From contig NZ_JAVLAT010000001.1 in the NCBI RefSeq assembly GCF_032190615.1, forward strand, positions 186,001 through 250,000: a stretch of 64,000 nucleotides of DNA, written 5' to 3'. Below the pieces are notes generated by a model. The model did not search any database. It was not told the DNA's origin and was given only the letters and a program-made list of their open reading frames with translations. Positions within the stretch are counted from its first letter, which is position 1. The number at the start of each line of letters is the position of its first letter. A program made the translations under genes and the position numbers. This stretch comes from Brucella pseudogrignonensis (GTDB taxonomy: Bacteria; Pseudomonadota; Alphaproteobacteria; Rhizobiales; Rhizobiaceae). Below, piece by piece: positions 1 to 7,125 of this stretch.

Positions 1-301
1 CAAGACGCTTATAGTGATTGTGTACCGCAACCGAGAGAACGCGCTTGGCGTCTTTCTGACCGATGACATAGTCATCGAGTACGTCTTTGATTTCCTGCGG
101 CGTAGGCACACCTTCGCGCGACTTCACCATCGAGGTTTTGTTTTCCTCGCGAATGATGTCCATGCAAAGTTCGACGCACTCGTCGCAGATAAATACGGTC
201 GGGCCTGCAATCAGCTTACGTACTTCATGCTGGCTTTTGCCACAGAACGAGCAATAAAGCGTATTCTTTGAATCGCCGCCGCTGTTGCTGACTTTGCTCA
301 T
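1..301 (-). CDS. clpX: ClpX, ATP-dependent Clp protease ATP-binding subunit (N-terminal part only)
   Basis: Encodes the first 100 residues of ClpX, the AAA+ unfoldase that feeds tagged or native substrates to ClpP in the cytoplasm; the rest lies beyond the left edge. The four-cysteine zinc-binding domain is clear: YCSFCGK near residues 16-22 and [10 protein letters not shown] about 20 residues later, a dimerisation and substrate/adaptor-binding module found in ClpX. It is followed by the start of the AAA+ module ([18 protein letters not shown]). The ATG at 301 gives the typical start [12 protein letters not shown]. clpP lies upstream in the same direction, the usual clpP-clpX order, here separated by a long spacer of 394 bases that may hold a separate clpX promoter. 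Assignment is secure although the gene is cut by the window. Confidence 0.97.
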   Translation of the reverse strand, partial: MSKVSNSGGDSKNTLYCSFCGKSQHEVRKLIAGPTVFICDECVELCMDIIREENKTSMVKSREGVPTPQEIKDVLDDYVIGQKDAKRVLSVAVHNHYKRL

Positions 302-695
302 TGCAGTTTCCTTTCAATAAACCGAAATGAACAGCAGCCGTCTGTGTCCATCTCGATCGTTTCTTCCGGTTCGGACCCTTTGAAGAAGCAAAACAACACT
401 TCTTCCCGGCTCCATCGGCAGTTTTTACGCACTGCCAGTCATTTTGGATCTCGCGTACCAAAGGCTTTCCGACCGAATAAGCCTTAAGTGGCGACTTTTG
501 CAGAACCTAAAGCGGGGAACAATTGAAAAATCATGTTCCCCAGCGAGATTCGGCATAATCTGAACTATTTTAACGCCGTGAACCCCAACAGATGCTTAAC
601 GCGATGCGTTAACCTTTACGTAGGACCACGAAATAAGCCGCTTTTGTGGCAAAAGATGCTAAAATATGAAGAGGCAGACGAACTACCTCCCCGGA
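302..695. other. clpP-clpX spacer with two inverted repeats
   Basis: This 394-base stretch holds no convincing gene. Two structures are visible. A hairpin with 8-bp arms (GGGGAACA at 514-521, TGTTCCCC at 534-541, 12-base loop) could end or attenuate transcription coming from clpP, but it lacks a clear U tract on the minus strand. A second perfect inverted repeat, TTAACGC-gat-GCGTTAA at 596-612, could be an operator. The half-sites TTAA are 9 bases apart, so it is not the TTAA-N7-TTAA spacing of a CtrA site. A separate clpX promoter somewhere here is likely given the length of the spacer, but I cannot place it. Confidence 0.5.
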
Positions 696-1325
696 TTACT
701 TAGTTTCTTCAACAGCCACTTCACGCGATTCGATGACCTTATCGATCAAACCGAACTCAAGAGCTTCCTGCGCTGTCATGAAGTGATCACGATCAAGCGT
801 ACGTTCAATAGTCTCGTAATCGCGACCTGTATGCTTGACGTAAATCTCATTCAGGCGGCGCTTCATCTTGATGATGTCCTGCGCATGACGTTCAATATCG
901 GATGCCTGTCCCTGGAAACCACCCGAAGGCTGGTGAACCATGATGCGGGCATTTGGCAGCGCATAACGCTGGCCAGTTGCACCGGCCGTTAACAGCAGCG
1001 AACCCATCGAAGCAGCCTGCCCCATACAAAGTGTCGAGACTGGCGGCTTGATGAACTGCATCGTGTCATAAATCGCCATGCCGGACGTAACAACGCCGCC
1101 GGGCGAATTTATGTACATGTTGATCTCTTTCTTCGGGTTCTCAGACTCGAGGAAGAGCAACTGCGCGCAGATCAGCATCGACATGCCGTCTTCGACAGGA
1201 CCGTTGACGAAGATGATACGTTCTTTCAGCAAACGTGAAAAAATATCATAGGCCCGCTCGCCACGGTTGGTCTGCTCGACAACCATCGGCACGAGGTTCA
1301 TGACGGTTTCAATTGGATCTCTCAT
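696..1325 (-). CDS. clpP: ClpP, ATP-dependent Clp protease proteolytic subunit
   Basis: Serine peptidase that forms the tetradecameric degradation chamber used by ClpX and ClpA. The 209-residue length is normal for the family. The catalytic triad can be placed at Ser106 (in [10 protein letters not shown]), His131 (in IMVHQPSGG) and Asp180 (in TLDRDHFM). I chose the ATG at 1325 because the product then starts [12 protein letters not shown] as in related bacteria and an AGAGG ribosome site lies about 8 bases upstream; a start 18 codons earlier is open but has no such support. hflX lies 87 bases upstream on the same strand and clpX follows downstream. ClpXP in this class also degrades cell-cycle regulators such as CtrA. 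Confidence 0.98.
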   Translation of the reverse strand: MRDPIETVMNLVPMVVEQTNRGERAYDIFSRLLKERIIFVNGPVEDGMSMLICAQLLFLESENPKKEINMYINSPGGVVTSGMAIYDTMQFIKPPVSTLCMGQAASMGSLLLTAGATGQRYALPNARIMVHQPSGGFQGQASDIERHAQDIIKMKRRLNEIYVKHTGRDYETIERTLDRDHFMTAQEALEFGLIDKVIESREVAVEETK

Positions 1326-1412
1326 TATGGGCCTCTGCATATTTATAACGAATATGAATCGTATGGATGTTCCATACATAGGGCTTTGCAGCCCTGTTCC
1401 GCAAGATGCCGA

Positions 1413-2831
1413 TCAATCCCAATCGGAATCCTGCTCGACAGGCTTAATGCCGCGTTTCTCATCGAGCATTTTGCGTGCTGTTTCTGTCAGTCGAGCCTGA
1501 ACGCGAACCGATCCGTCCTCAAGGTCTTCGCGCTTCACTTCGCTGCCGTGTTGATAAATCCAATCAAGGATACGAAGCTCTGACGGAGGAAACACCACAT
1601 CCACCGAGCCAAGCGCACCAGCGATGCGGCTTTCAATCAGCGACAGCAACCTGTCAACGCCTTCACCAGTCCATGCAGAAAGCGGGATCGGCCGACCTTC
1701 ATCACCGCCAGCCGCAGCGAGACGCAGGGCGGCCTCACGGCCAGCTTCGTCCAAATTATCGACCTTGTTCCAAATCTGGATCACGCGCTTATGATCATGG
1801 GGATCGACATCAAGACCCGTCAGAATGCTTTCGACGTCTTCAGCTTGTGCCGCATTATCCGGATCTGAAATGTCGCGCACATGCAAAATCAGGTCAGCTT
1901 CGACAACTTCTTCAAGCGTCGCGCGGAATGCTGCAACGAGATGATGCGGAAGGTTCGAAATGAAGCCCACAGTGTCTGAAAGAATAACTGTTTCACCATG
2001 CGGCAGGCGAATACGGCGCAATGTCGGATCAAGCGTTGCGAACAGCATGTCTTCAGCCAGCACATCGGCGCCCGTCATGCGGTTAAACAATGTCGACTTA
2101 CCCGCATTGGTATAGCCAACCAATGCGATGACAGGATGTGGAACTTTGCGGCGCTTTTGACGATGCAACGTGCGAGTACGGACAACCGTTTCCAGCTCGC
2201 GTTTAATCTTCAGGATTTTTTCCTGAAGCATACGTCTATCTGCTTCAATCTGTGTTTCACCCGGACCACCAAGGAAGCCACCGCCACCGCGCTGACGTTC
2301 CAAGTGCGTCCAGCTTCGAACAAGACGACCCTTCTGATAATTCAGGTGTGCGAGCTCGACTTGCAGCGCACCTTCCTTGGTACGCGCTCTCTCGCCAAAG
2401 ATTTCCAGAATAAGGCCAGTACGGTCGATGACCTTAACGTGCAATTCTTTTTCGAGATTACGTTGCTGCACCGGCGTCAAGGCGTGATCGACGATCACGA
2501 GACCGATTGACTTTTCTTCCAAAATTTCAGCGATTGACTCAATCTTACCCGTACCCAACAGTGTCGCGGGTCGCGGTTGGCTGACAGTCACATTTTCAGC
2601 ATGGGCAATGTCAAGATTGATTGCGCGGGCAAGACCAGTTGCCTCTTCCAGCCGTGCTTCATTGGAACGCTGAAACTGCGTCCGTTCGCCTTCTTCACTT
2701 GCTGTACTGTTATTATAACGTTCCGGCAGAATGGGAACGATCACCGCTGCTCTGGTGGGTTCTGGCTCAGACAGGCCAAACCCCTTCTTTTCATCGGCAG
2801 GCGAAACATTCACGTCTTTGAATTTCGACAA
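1413..2831 (-). CDS. hflX: HflX, ribosome-associated GTPase
   Basis: GTPase that binds ribosomes and, in characterised species, splits stalled or stressed ribosomes. The 472-residue protein has the HflX order: an N-terminal glycine-rich HflX domain with GGGGFLGGPGETQIEADRR near 182-200, then a G domain with G1 GYTNAGKST (239-247), G3 DTVGF (286-290) and G4 NKVD (355-358). A helical region rich in Arg and Lys joins the two. The gene follows hfq on the same strand with a 206-base spacer, as hfq-hflX in E. coli and Brucella, but a small terminator-like hairpin and a palindromic element in that spacer suggest it can also be transcribed separately. The ATG at 2831 gives MSKFKDVNVSP. Confidence 0.97.
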   Translation of the reverse strand: MSKFKDVNVSPADEKKGFGLSEPEPTRAAVIVPILPERYNNSTASEEGERTQFQRSNEARLEEATGLARAINLDIAHAENVTVSQPRPATLLGTGKIESIAEILEEKSIGLVIVDHALTPVQQRNLEKELHVKVIDRTGLILEIFGERARTKEGALQVELAHLNYQKGRLVRSWTHLERQRGGGGFLGGPGETQIEADRRMLQEKILKIKRELETVVRTRTLHRQKRRKVPHPVIALVGYTNAGKSTLFNRMTGADVLAEDMLFATLDPTLRRIRLPHGETVILSDTVGFISNLPHHLVAAFRATLEEVVEADLILHVRDISDPDNAAQAEDVESILTGLDVDPHDHKRVIQIWNKVDNLDEAGREAALRLAAAGGDEGRPIPLSAWTGEGVDRLLSLIESRIAGALGSVDVVFPPSELRILDWIYQHGSEVKREDLEDGSVRVQARLTETARKMLDEKRGIKPVEQDSDWD

Positions 2832-2936
2832 ATAAACTTACTCCGGGATACGGCCCCAACTGCTTTAGCAGATAGGTCATCGCATAAGCGGTTTCAAATA
2901 GAAGACGCCCCGGCCAATCAAATCATGATCCATAAA

Positions 2937-2949
2937 CCCGCCATGCGGG
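2937..2949 (-). terminator. Possible weak terminator downstream of hfq
   Basis: A 5-bp all-GC stem with a 3-base loop (CCCGC-CAT-GCGGG on the plus strand) lies about 90 bases after the hfq stop. Read on the minus strand the stem is followed by TTTATGG, a short U-rich stretch. Stem and tract are both short, so this may reduce rather than end transcription into hflX. Confidence 0.35.
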
Positions 2950-2964
2950 ATCAAAATCGAAAAA

Positions 2965-3006
2965 GCTGGAGCAGAGTGACAATTCAAGAGATCACCACGC
3001 TCCAGC
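2965..3006. repeat. 42-bp imperfect palindrome, possible dispersed intergenic element
   Basis: Arms GCTGGAGC (2965-2972) and GCTCCAGC (2999-3006) are perfectly complementary, with a second inner pair GTGA (2976-2979) and TCAC (2992-2995). It sits between hfq and hflX. The outline resembles the small palindromic repeats scattered through Brucellaceae and rhizobial intergenic regions, but I see only this copy of this type in the window, so the family assignment is inference. Confidence 0.4.
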
Positions 3007-3037
3007 ATAAAACTGGTCAGTTATAAACTGAGAAGCG

Positions 3038-3274
3038 TCAGACTTCCTCACCCTCAAACATCTGTACCGGCTGGCTCGGCATGATGGTCGAAATTGCATG
3101 CTTGTAAACAAGCTGCGAATGACCATCGCGACGCAGCAAAACACAGAAATTGTCAAATGACGTAACAATACCTGTGAGTTTCACACCATTGATAAGGAAA
3201 ATGGTCAGTGAAATTTTCTGCTTGCGTACAGAATTGAGAAAAAGGTCTTGAAGATTTTGCGATCGTTCAGCCAT
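3038..3274 (-). CDS. hfq: Hfq, RNA chaperone
   Basis: Hexameric Sm-like RNA chaperone that helps small RNAs pair with mRNAs. The 78-residue product carries the Sm1 core ([20 protein letters not shown]) and the Sm2 signature YKHAIS, whose Lys-His pair lines the proximal U-rich RNA binding face. The C-terminal tail is short, as usual in alphaproteobacteria. Translation starts at the ATG at 3274, with AAAGGA about 8 bases upstream. The gene lies between a glycosyltransferase gene and hflX on the same strand. A 228-base spacer upstream probably holds its promoter, so it need not depend on the upstream ntr-trkA run. Confidence 0.98.
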
Positions 3275-3502
3275 TGTTTTTATTCCTTTAATCGATCAGC
3301 AGTTTGTTCGCTTATGCCAGACGAACACGCGCAAACACATAAATCAAGCTCCCGGGTTGCGCAAAACCAGTCGCTAAAAGCAATTGCTGTGGAAAGACAA
3401 CTGCTTCGCTCTTAATCTTCGGTTAACAGGATGGGAATCTTTCCGCAACCAACAAATTCAAAACCCGACATGCAAATCTTTGCAGGTATAAATACACCAA
3501 CC

Positions 3503-4324
3503 TTATTTGATGTCATTCGAAAGTGGTTCACCAAGCATTGGTCTAACCCGATCAATCGCCCACATATAGAAACTTCCAGGCTGCATAGAAACAACTTCTT
3601 TATGTTTCTTATGGATATGAAAACCAATAAAATCAGGGTGTTTGGTCGGCTCTAAGCCATAGAACGGATCATAAATCCGCGTCGCCTCTTTCCCTACCCA
3701 GTAGTAGAAATTCTCCTGCGGGGCCGCATTCTTAAAGATGCCATACTTGCGTGCAAGCCGCGATATGCCGTCATTTCCGAAAATTGTAATCCCGATAGCA
3801 GCAGGCGTAACTTCTTTACCCGTAAGACGATAGTATAATGGCCGCAGTTTGCCGCGACGCACTCCCAGCCAGCGCGGCAGCGGATCTCTAGAAGCGACAT
3901 AATCCTCAAATTCGCGAATGATCGGGTGGTCATGCGGCAGATAAAGAGCCGACACCCCGACACGAAAATGATTCTCTCGCGCCAAGTATGGCTTCGTGGG
4001 ATCGGGATGAAATTGCTTTAGCAAATAAACATCCGTATCAAGCCATACACCCTGCTTATGCTTCATCAGCATGATACGGAAAATATCACTGAACTGAACG
4101 ATTGTCGTTCGGCTGCGTAAATTTGGATAATGGGGATCCAGCCGCTTAAATACCTGCTCAGGCAGGATAGTACTGGCATCGTGAATTTCGACGCCCTCAG
4201 GGACATTCTCGATTGGCGCATATGAAAAAAGCTTCACACGCTGGCCTGTCATCACCATTGATGCCAGACAGATTCGATCAACATCGCGCAGCCGCGGCCC
4301 ATACCAGAAAGTGCAGATATCCAT
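3503..4324 (-). CDS. Putative glycosyltransferase with DXD motif (capsule/LPS sugar transferase type)
   Basis: The product (273 residues from the ATG at 4324) looks like a DXD sugar transferase of the capsular-polysaccharide or alpha-1,4-galactosyltransferase group. Features seen are an N-terminal FWYGPRL motif, SDIFRIMLMKHKQGVWLDTD with Asp96-Thr-Asp98 as the likely Mn/nucleotide-sugar ligand, and a C-terminal GFHIHKKH segment. No signal peptide or membrane span is visible, so it should act on the inner face of the membrane. The acceptor is unknown. The gene begins just after trkA; a TTG start at 4360, four bases past the trkA stop, is also open, and neither start has a strong ribosome site. 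Its function in surface polysaccharide synthesis is inferred only from the fold-type motif. Confidence 0.7.
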   Translation of the reverse strand: MDICTFWYGPRLRDVDRICLASMVMTGQRVKLFSYAPIENVPEGVEIHDASTILPEQVFKRLDPHYPNLRSRTTIVQFSDIFRIMLMKHKQGVWLDTDVYLLKQFHPDPTKPYLARENHFRVGVSALYLPHDHPIIREFEDYVASRDPLPRWLGVRRGKLRPLYYRLTGKEVTPAAIGITIFGNDGISRLARKYGIFKNAAPQENFYYWVGKEATRIYDPFYGLEPTKHPDFIGFHIHKKHKEVVSMQPGSFYMWAIDRVRPMLGEPLSNDIK

Positions 4325-4364
4325 CAGAGATACCGGAGAATAGAGGTTGGCATTTTTCAAAAGC

Positions 4365-5741
4365 TCAGAAAAATTCGAGGCTCACGCGGAACATCTGTTC
4401 CACGTGCTTAATAGCATCTGCAGTTGCGAATATTACAACACGATCTTTCGGCTTTATACGGACGTCACCATTTGGCTGAATGACCTGCCCTGCTCGGTAA
4501 ATCGCGCCAATGCGCAAGCCTTCCGGCAAATCGAGATCACGCAATGGAGCGCCGACCAGCGATGACGTCTCAAGCGCTTCCGCCTCAATGATTTCCGCCA
4601 TGTCCCGATAGACACTATAGACTGCGCGGATACGACCGCGTCGAACATGCTGCAATATTTTCGAGACAGTTACAGCCTTCGGATCAATATAAGCATCGAT
4701 CCCCACCATGTGGGTAAAATCCTGATAGCCAGTCGTATTGATTAGCGCCATATTCGCCTTGCATCCAAGCCTCTTGGCCATGATGCTAGAAAGAATATTC
4801 ACCTGATCCTGATTTGTCAGAGCGACAAAAAGATCAGCACCCTCAATATCCGCTTCCTGTAAAAGCGCCTGATCCAAAGCGCTGCCATGCAAAACCATGG
4901 TGCGTTTCAGCTGGTCAGCGATCATGAAAGCGCGCTCATGCTCACTTTCGATCATCTTTATACGCGTCTGCCATTTGCGTTCTTCAATGGCTTTCGCAAC
5001 ATATAGGCCAATATTGCCACCCCCCGCGATAACAATGCGATGCGCCTCAGGCTTTTCGTGCCCAAACAATGACAGCGTTCTGCGAACCTGTTCACGCGTC
5101 GTCACAACATAAGCGAGATCACCGGCATTGAGCTGATCGGTCGAGCGCGGAATAAATAGACTTCCCTTGCGTACAACGCCCACGACCGTTGCCGCAAGAT
5201 CAGGGAACAGGTCGGAGAGCTGTTTGAGTGGTGTATTGATAACCGGGCACTCTTCCAGACACTCAATGGCAAGCCCGATGACCTTGTCATCCGCAAACCG
5301 CAAAACATCGGTGGCGCCCTGCAAGGCAATACGCCGCAAAACCACTTCACCCACCTCAAGCTCGGGTGAAATAATCACGTCAATCGGCAGATTTTCGCGC
5401 AGGAACAAGTCCTGATATTCCGCTTTCAAATAAGATTGCGCACGAATACGTGCGATCTTCGTCGGTACGTTGAAAACCGAATGAGCAACCTGACAAGCCA
5501 CCATATTGACTTCGTCAGACAGCGTCACCGCGATAATCATGTCGGCTTCGTTAGCGCCAGCAGCGGCCAGAACATCCGGCTGTGAACCATGACCAACGAA
5601 CCCGCGCACATCCAAAGTATCGCGCACGATTTCGATATGGCGCGCAGATGTATCAATGACGGAGACGTCATTTTGTTCGGCAGCAAGCCGCTCGGCAATG
5701 CCGTAGCCGACTTGCCCCGCTCCGCATACAATTACACGCAT
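4365..5741 (-). CDS. trkA: TrkA, Trk potassium uptake system NAD-binding subunit
   Basis: Peripheral regulatory subunit of the Trk K+ transporter, bound to the cytoplasmic face of TrkH/TrkG. The 458-residue protein shows the expected tandem arrangement of two RCK modules. Each begins with a Rossmann nucleotide-binding motif: VIVCGAGQVGYGIAERLA at the N terminus and VIAGGGNIGLYVAKAIEE near residue 232. Each is followed by a C-terminal TrkA_C ligand domain. The membrane subunit is not in the window. The gene follows ntrX by 21 bases on the same strand, an order shared with rhizobia and Brucella, and is followed almost at once by a glycosyltransferase gene. Co-transcription with ntrYX is likely. 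Confidence 0.96.
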   Translation of the reverse strand: MRVIVCGAGQVGYGIAERLAAEQNDVSVIDTSARHIEIVRDTLDVRGFVGHGSQPDVLAAAGANEADMIIAVTLSDEVNMVACQVAHSVFNVPTKIARIRAQSYLKAEYQDLFLRENLPIDVIISPELEVGEVVLRRIALQGATDVLRFADDKVIGLAIECLEECPVINTPLKQLSDLFPDLAATVVGVVRKGSLFIPRSTDQLNAGDLAYVVTTREQVRRTLSLFGHEKPEAHRIVIAGGGNIGLYVAKAIEERKWQTRIKMIESEHERAFMIADQLKRTMVLHGSALDQALLQEADIEGADLFVALTNQDQVNILSSIMAKRLGCKANMALINTTGYQDFTHMVGIDAYIDPKAVTVSKILQHVRRGRIRAVYSVYRDMAEIIEAEALETSSLVGAPLRDLDLPEGLRIGAIYRAGQVIQPNGDVRIKPKDRVVIFATADAIKHVEQMFRVSLEFF

Positions 5742-5762
5742 ATCATCCCGCCCACTTGAATA

Positions 5763-7124
5763 TTAAACGCCAAGCGACTTTAGCTTGCGATGCAATGCCG
5801 AACGTTCCATCCCAACAAACTCCGCTGTCCGCGAGATATTGCCGCCAAACCGATTGATCTGTGCAATGAGATATTCTTTTTCAAATCGCTCACGTGCTTC
5901 ACGCAAAGGAAGCGCCATGATGTGCTGATCGGATTCGGTCGGCGCACGTGGCAGCGTGTCGCCAATTTCTGCTGGCAGAAGATCGGCTGTCACCGGCGCG
6001 TCCGGGTCATCGCCGCGTGCCAGAATCATCAGGCGTTCCACATTGTTTCGCAGCTGGCGGATATTTCCCGGCCAGCTATGTGACTGCAACACTGCCATTG
6101 CATCAGAGCCGATTTTACGCGGCTTGATACCCGCCTGCTCGGCAATCTGCGTCATGAAATACTCAACGAGAGATGGAATATCCTCACGACGCGAGGCAAG
6201 CGCCGGCACATGCACAGGCACAACAGACAGGCGATGGAAAAGATCCTCTCGGAACGTACCTTCGGCAATCATGCCTTCAAGGTTCTGTGCAGTCGATGAA
6301 ATAATACGGACATCAACCTTCACACGCTTGGTTCCACCCACACGCTCAAACTGCTGATCAACCAGCACACGCAAAATCTTGTTCTGCGTCTCACGCGGCA
6401 TATCGGCTATTTCATCAAGATAAAGGATGCCACCATGCGCTTCTTCCAGCGCACCAACCTTACGCTCGCCGCCATCCATTTCCGTGCCGAAAAGTTCGAT
6501 CTCCATACGCTCTGGCGTAATCGTTGCGGCGTTGACCGTCACGAACGGACCATTGGCCCGGCCTGACTGCGCATGGATAGCACGCGCTGCCAGTTCCTTT
6601 CCTGCGCCCGAAGGGCCGGTAATCATAATACGGCTATTGGTTGGCGCAACGCGCTCAATCGTCTGACGCAGCTGGTTGATCGCAAGCGAAGCGCCAATCA
6701 GTTCCATGCTGTTGCCACCGCGCTTGCGCAGATTGGAAACTTCACGCTTGAGCTTGGATGTTTCCAGCGCACGTTCGGCAACCAGAATGAGACGATCCGC
6801 CTTAAATGGCTTTTCGATAAAATCATAGGCACCGCGCCGGATTGCAGACACCGCTGTTTCGACATTGCCGTGTCCAGAGATCATCACCACTGGCAGATCA
6901 GGGTGCTGCTTCTTGATTTCATCAAGCAGTGCAAGACCATCAAGCCGGCTGCCCTGCAACCAGATATCAAGAAAGACAAGCCGCGGCACACGATCATCGA
7001 TCGCGGCGAGCGCGCTGTCAGCATCAAAGGCCGTGCGCGTCTCATACCCTTCGTCGCTCAGGATACCTGCAACAAGTTCCCGAATATCCACTTCGTCATC
7101 AACAACAAGAATATCGGCTGCCAT
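5763..7124 (-). CDS. ntrX: NtrX, response regulator of the NtrY/NtrX two-component system
   Basis: Response regulator paired with NtrY, linked in alphaproteobacteria to nitrogen metabolism, redox or oxygen sensing and envelope control. Domains in order: receiver (1-120) with phosphoacceptor Asp53 and Lys105; AAA+ domain with Walker A GPSGAGKE (170-177) and Walker B ILYLDEIADM (233-242); C-terminal Fis-type helix-turn-helix ending LHRKLKSLGV. The loop after ELFG (210-213), where sigma-54 activators carry GAFTGA, reads TEMDGGERKVGALEEA and has no GAFTGA. This suggests that it does not activate sigma-54 promoters in the classical way, in contrast to NtrC in the same window. Start ATG at 7124 lies just downstream of the ntrY stop, so the two are translated from one mRNA. 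Confidence 0.96.
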   Translation of the reverse strand: MAADILVVDDEVDIRELVAGILSDEGYETRTAFDADSALAAIDDRVPRLVFLDIWLQGSRLDGLALLDEIKKQHPDLPVVMISGHGNVETAVSAIRRGAYDFIEKPFKADRLILVAERALETSKLKREVSNLRKRGGNSMELIGASLAINQLRQTIERVAPTNSRIMITGPSGAGKELAARAIHAQSGRANGPFVTVNAATITPERMEIELFGTEMDGGERKVGALEEAHGGILYLDEIADMPRETQNKILRVLVDQQFERVGGTKRVKVDVRIISSTAQNLEGMIAEGTFREDLFHRLSVVPVHVPALASRREDIPSLVEYFMTQIAEQAGIKPRKIGSDAMAVLQSHSWPGNIRQLRNNVERLMILARGDDPDAPVTADLLPAEIGDTLPRAPTESDQHIMALPLREARERFEKEYLIAQINRFGGNISRTAEFVGMERSALHRKLKSLGV

Positions 7125-7125
7125 A

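Noticed and set aside
596..612. CtrA binding site in the clpP-clpX spacer
   Set aside because: TTAA half-sites are 9 bases apart instead of 7, so it does not fit the consensus.
3412..3655. Short open frames around the 3' end of the glycosyltransferase gene
   Set aside because: Overlap the real gene or its spacer, with no ribosome site or conserved feature.
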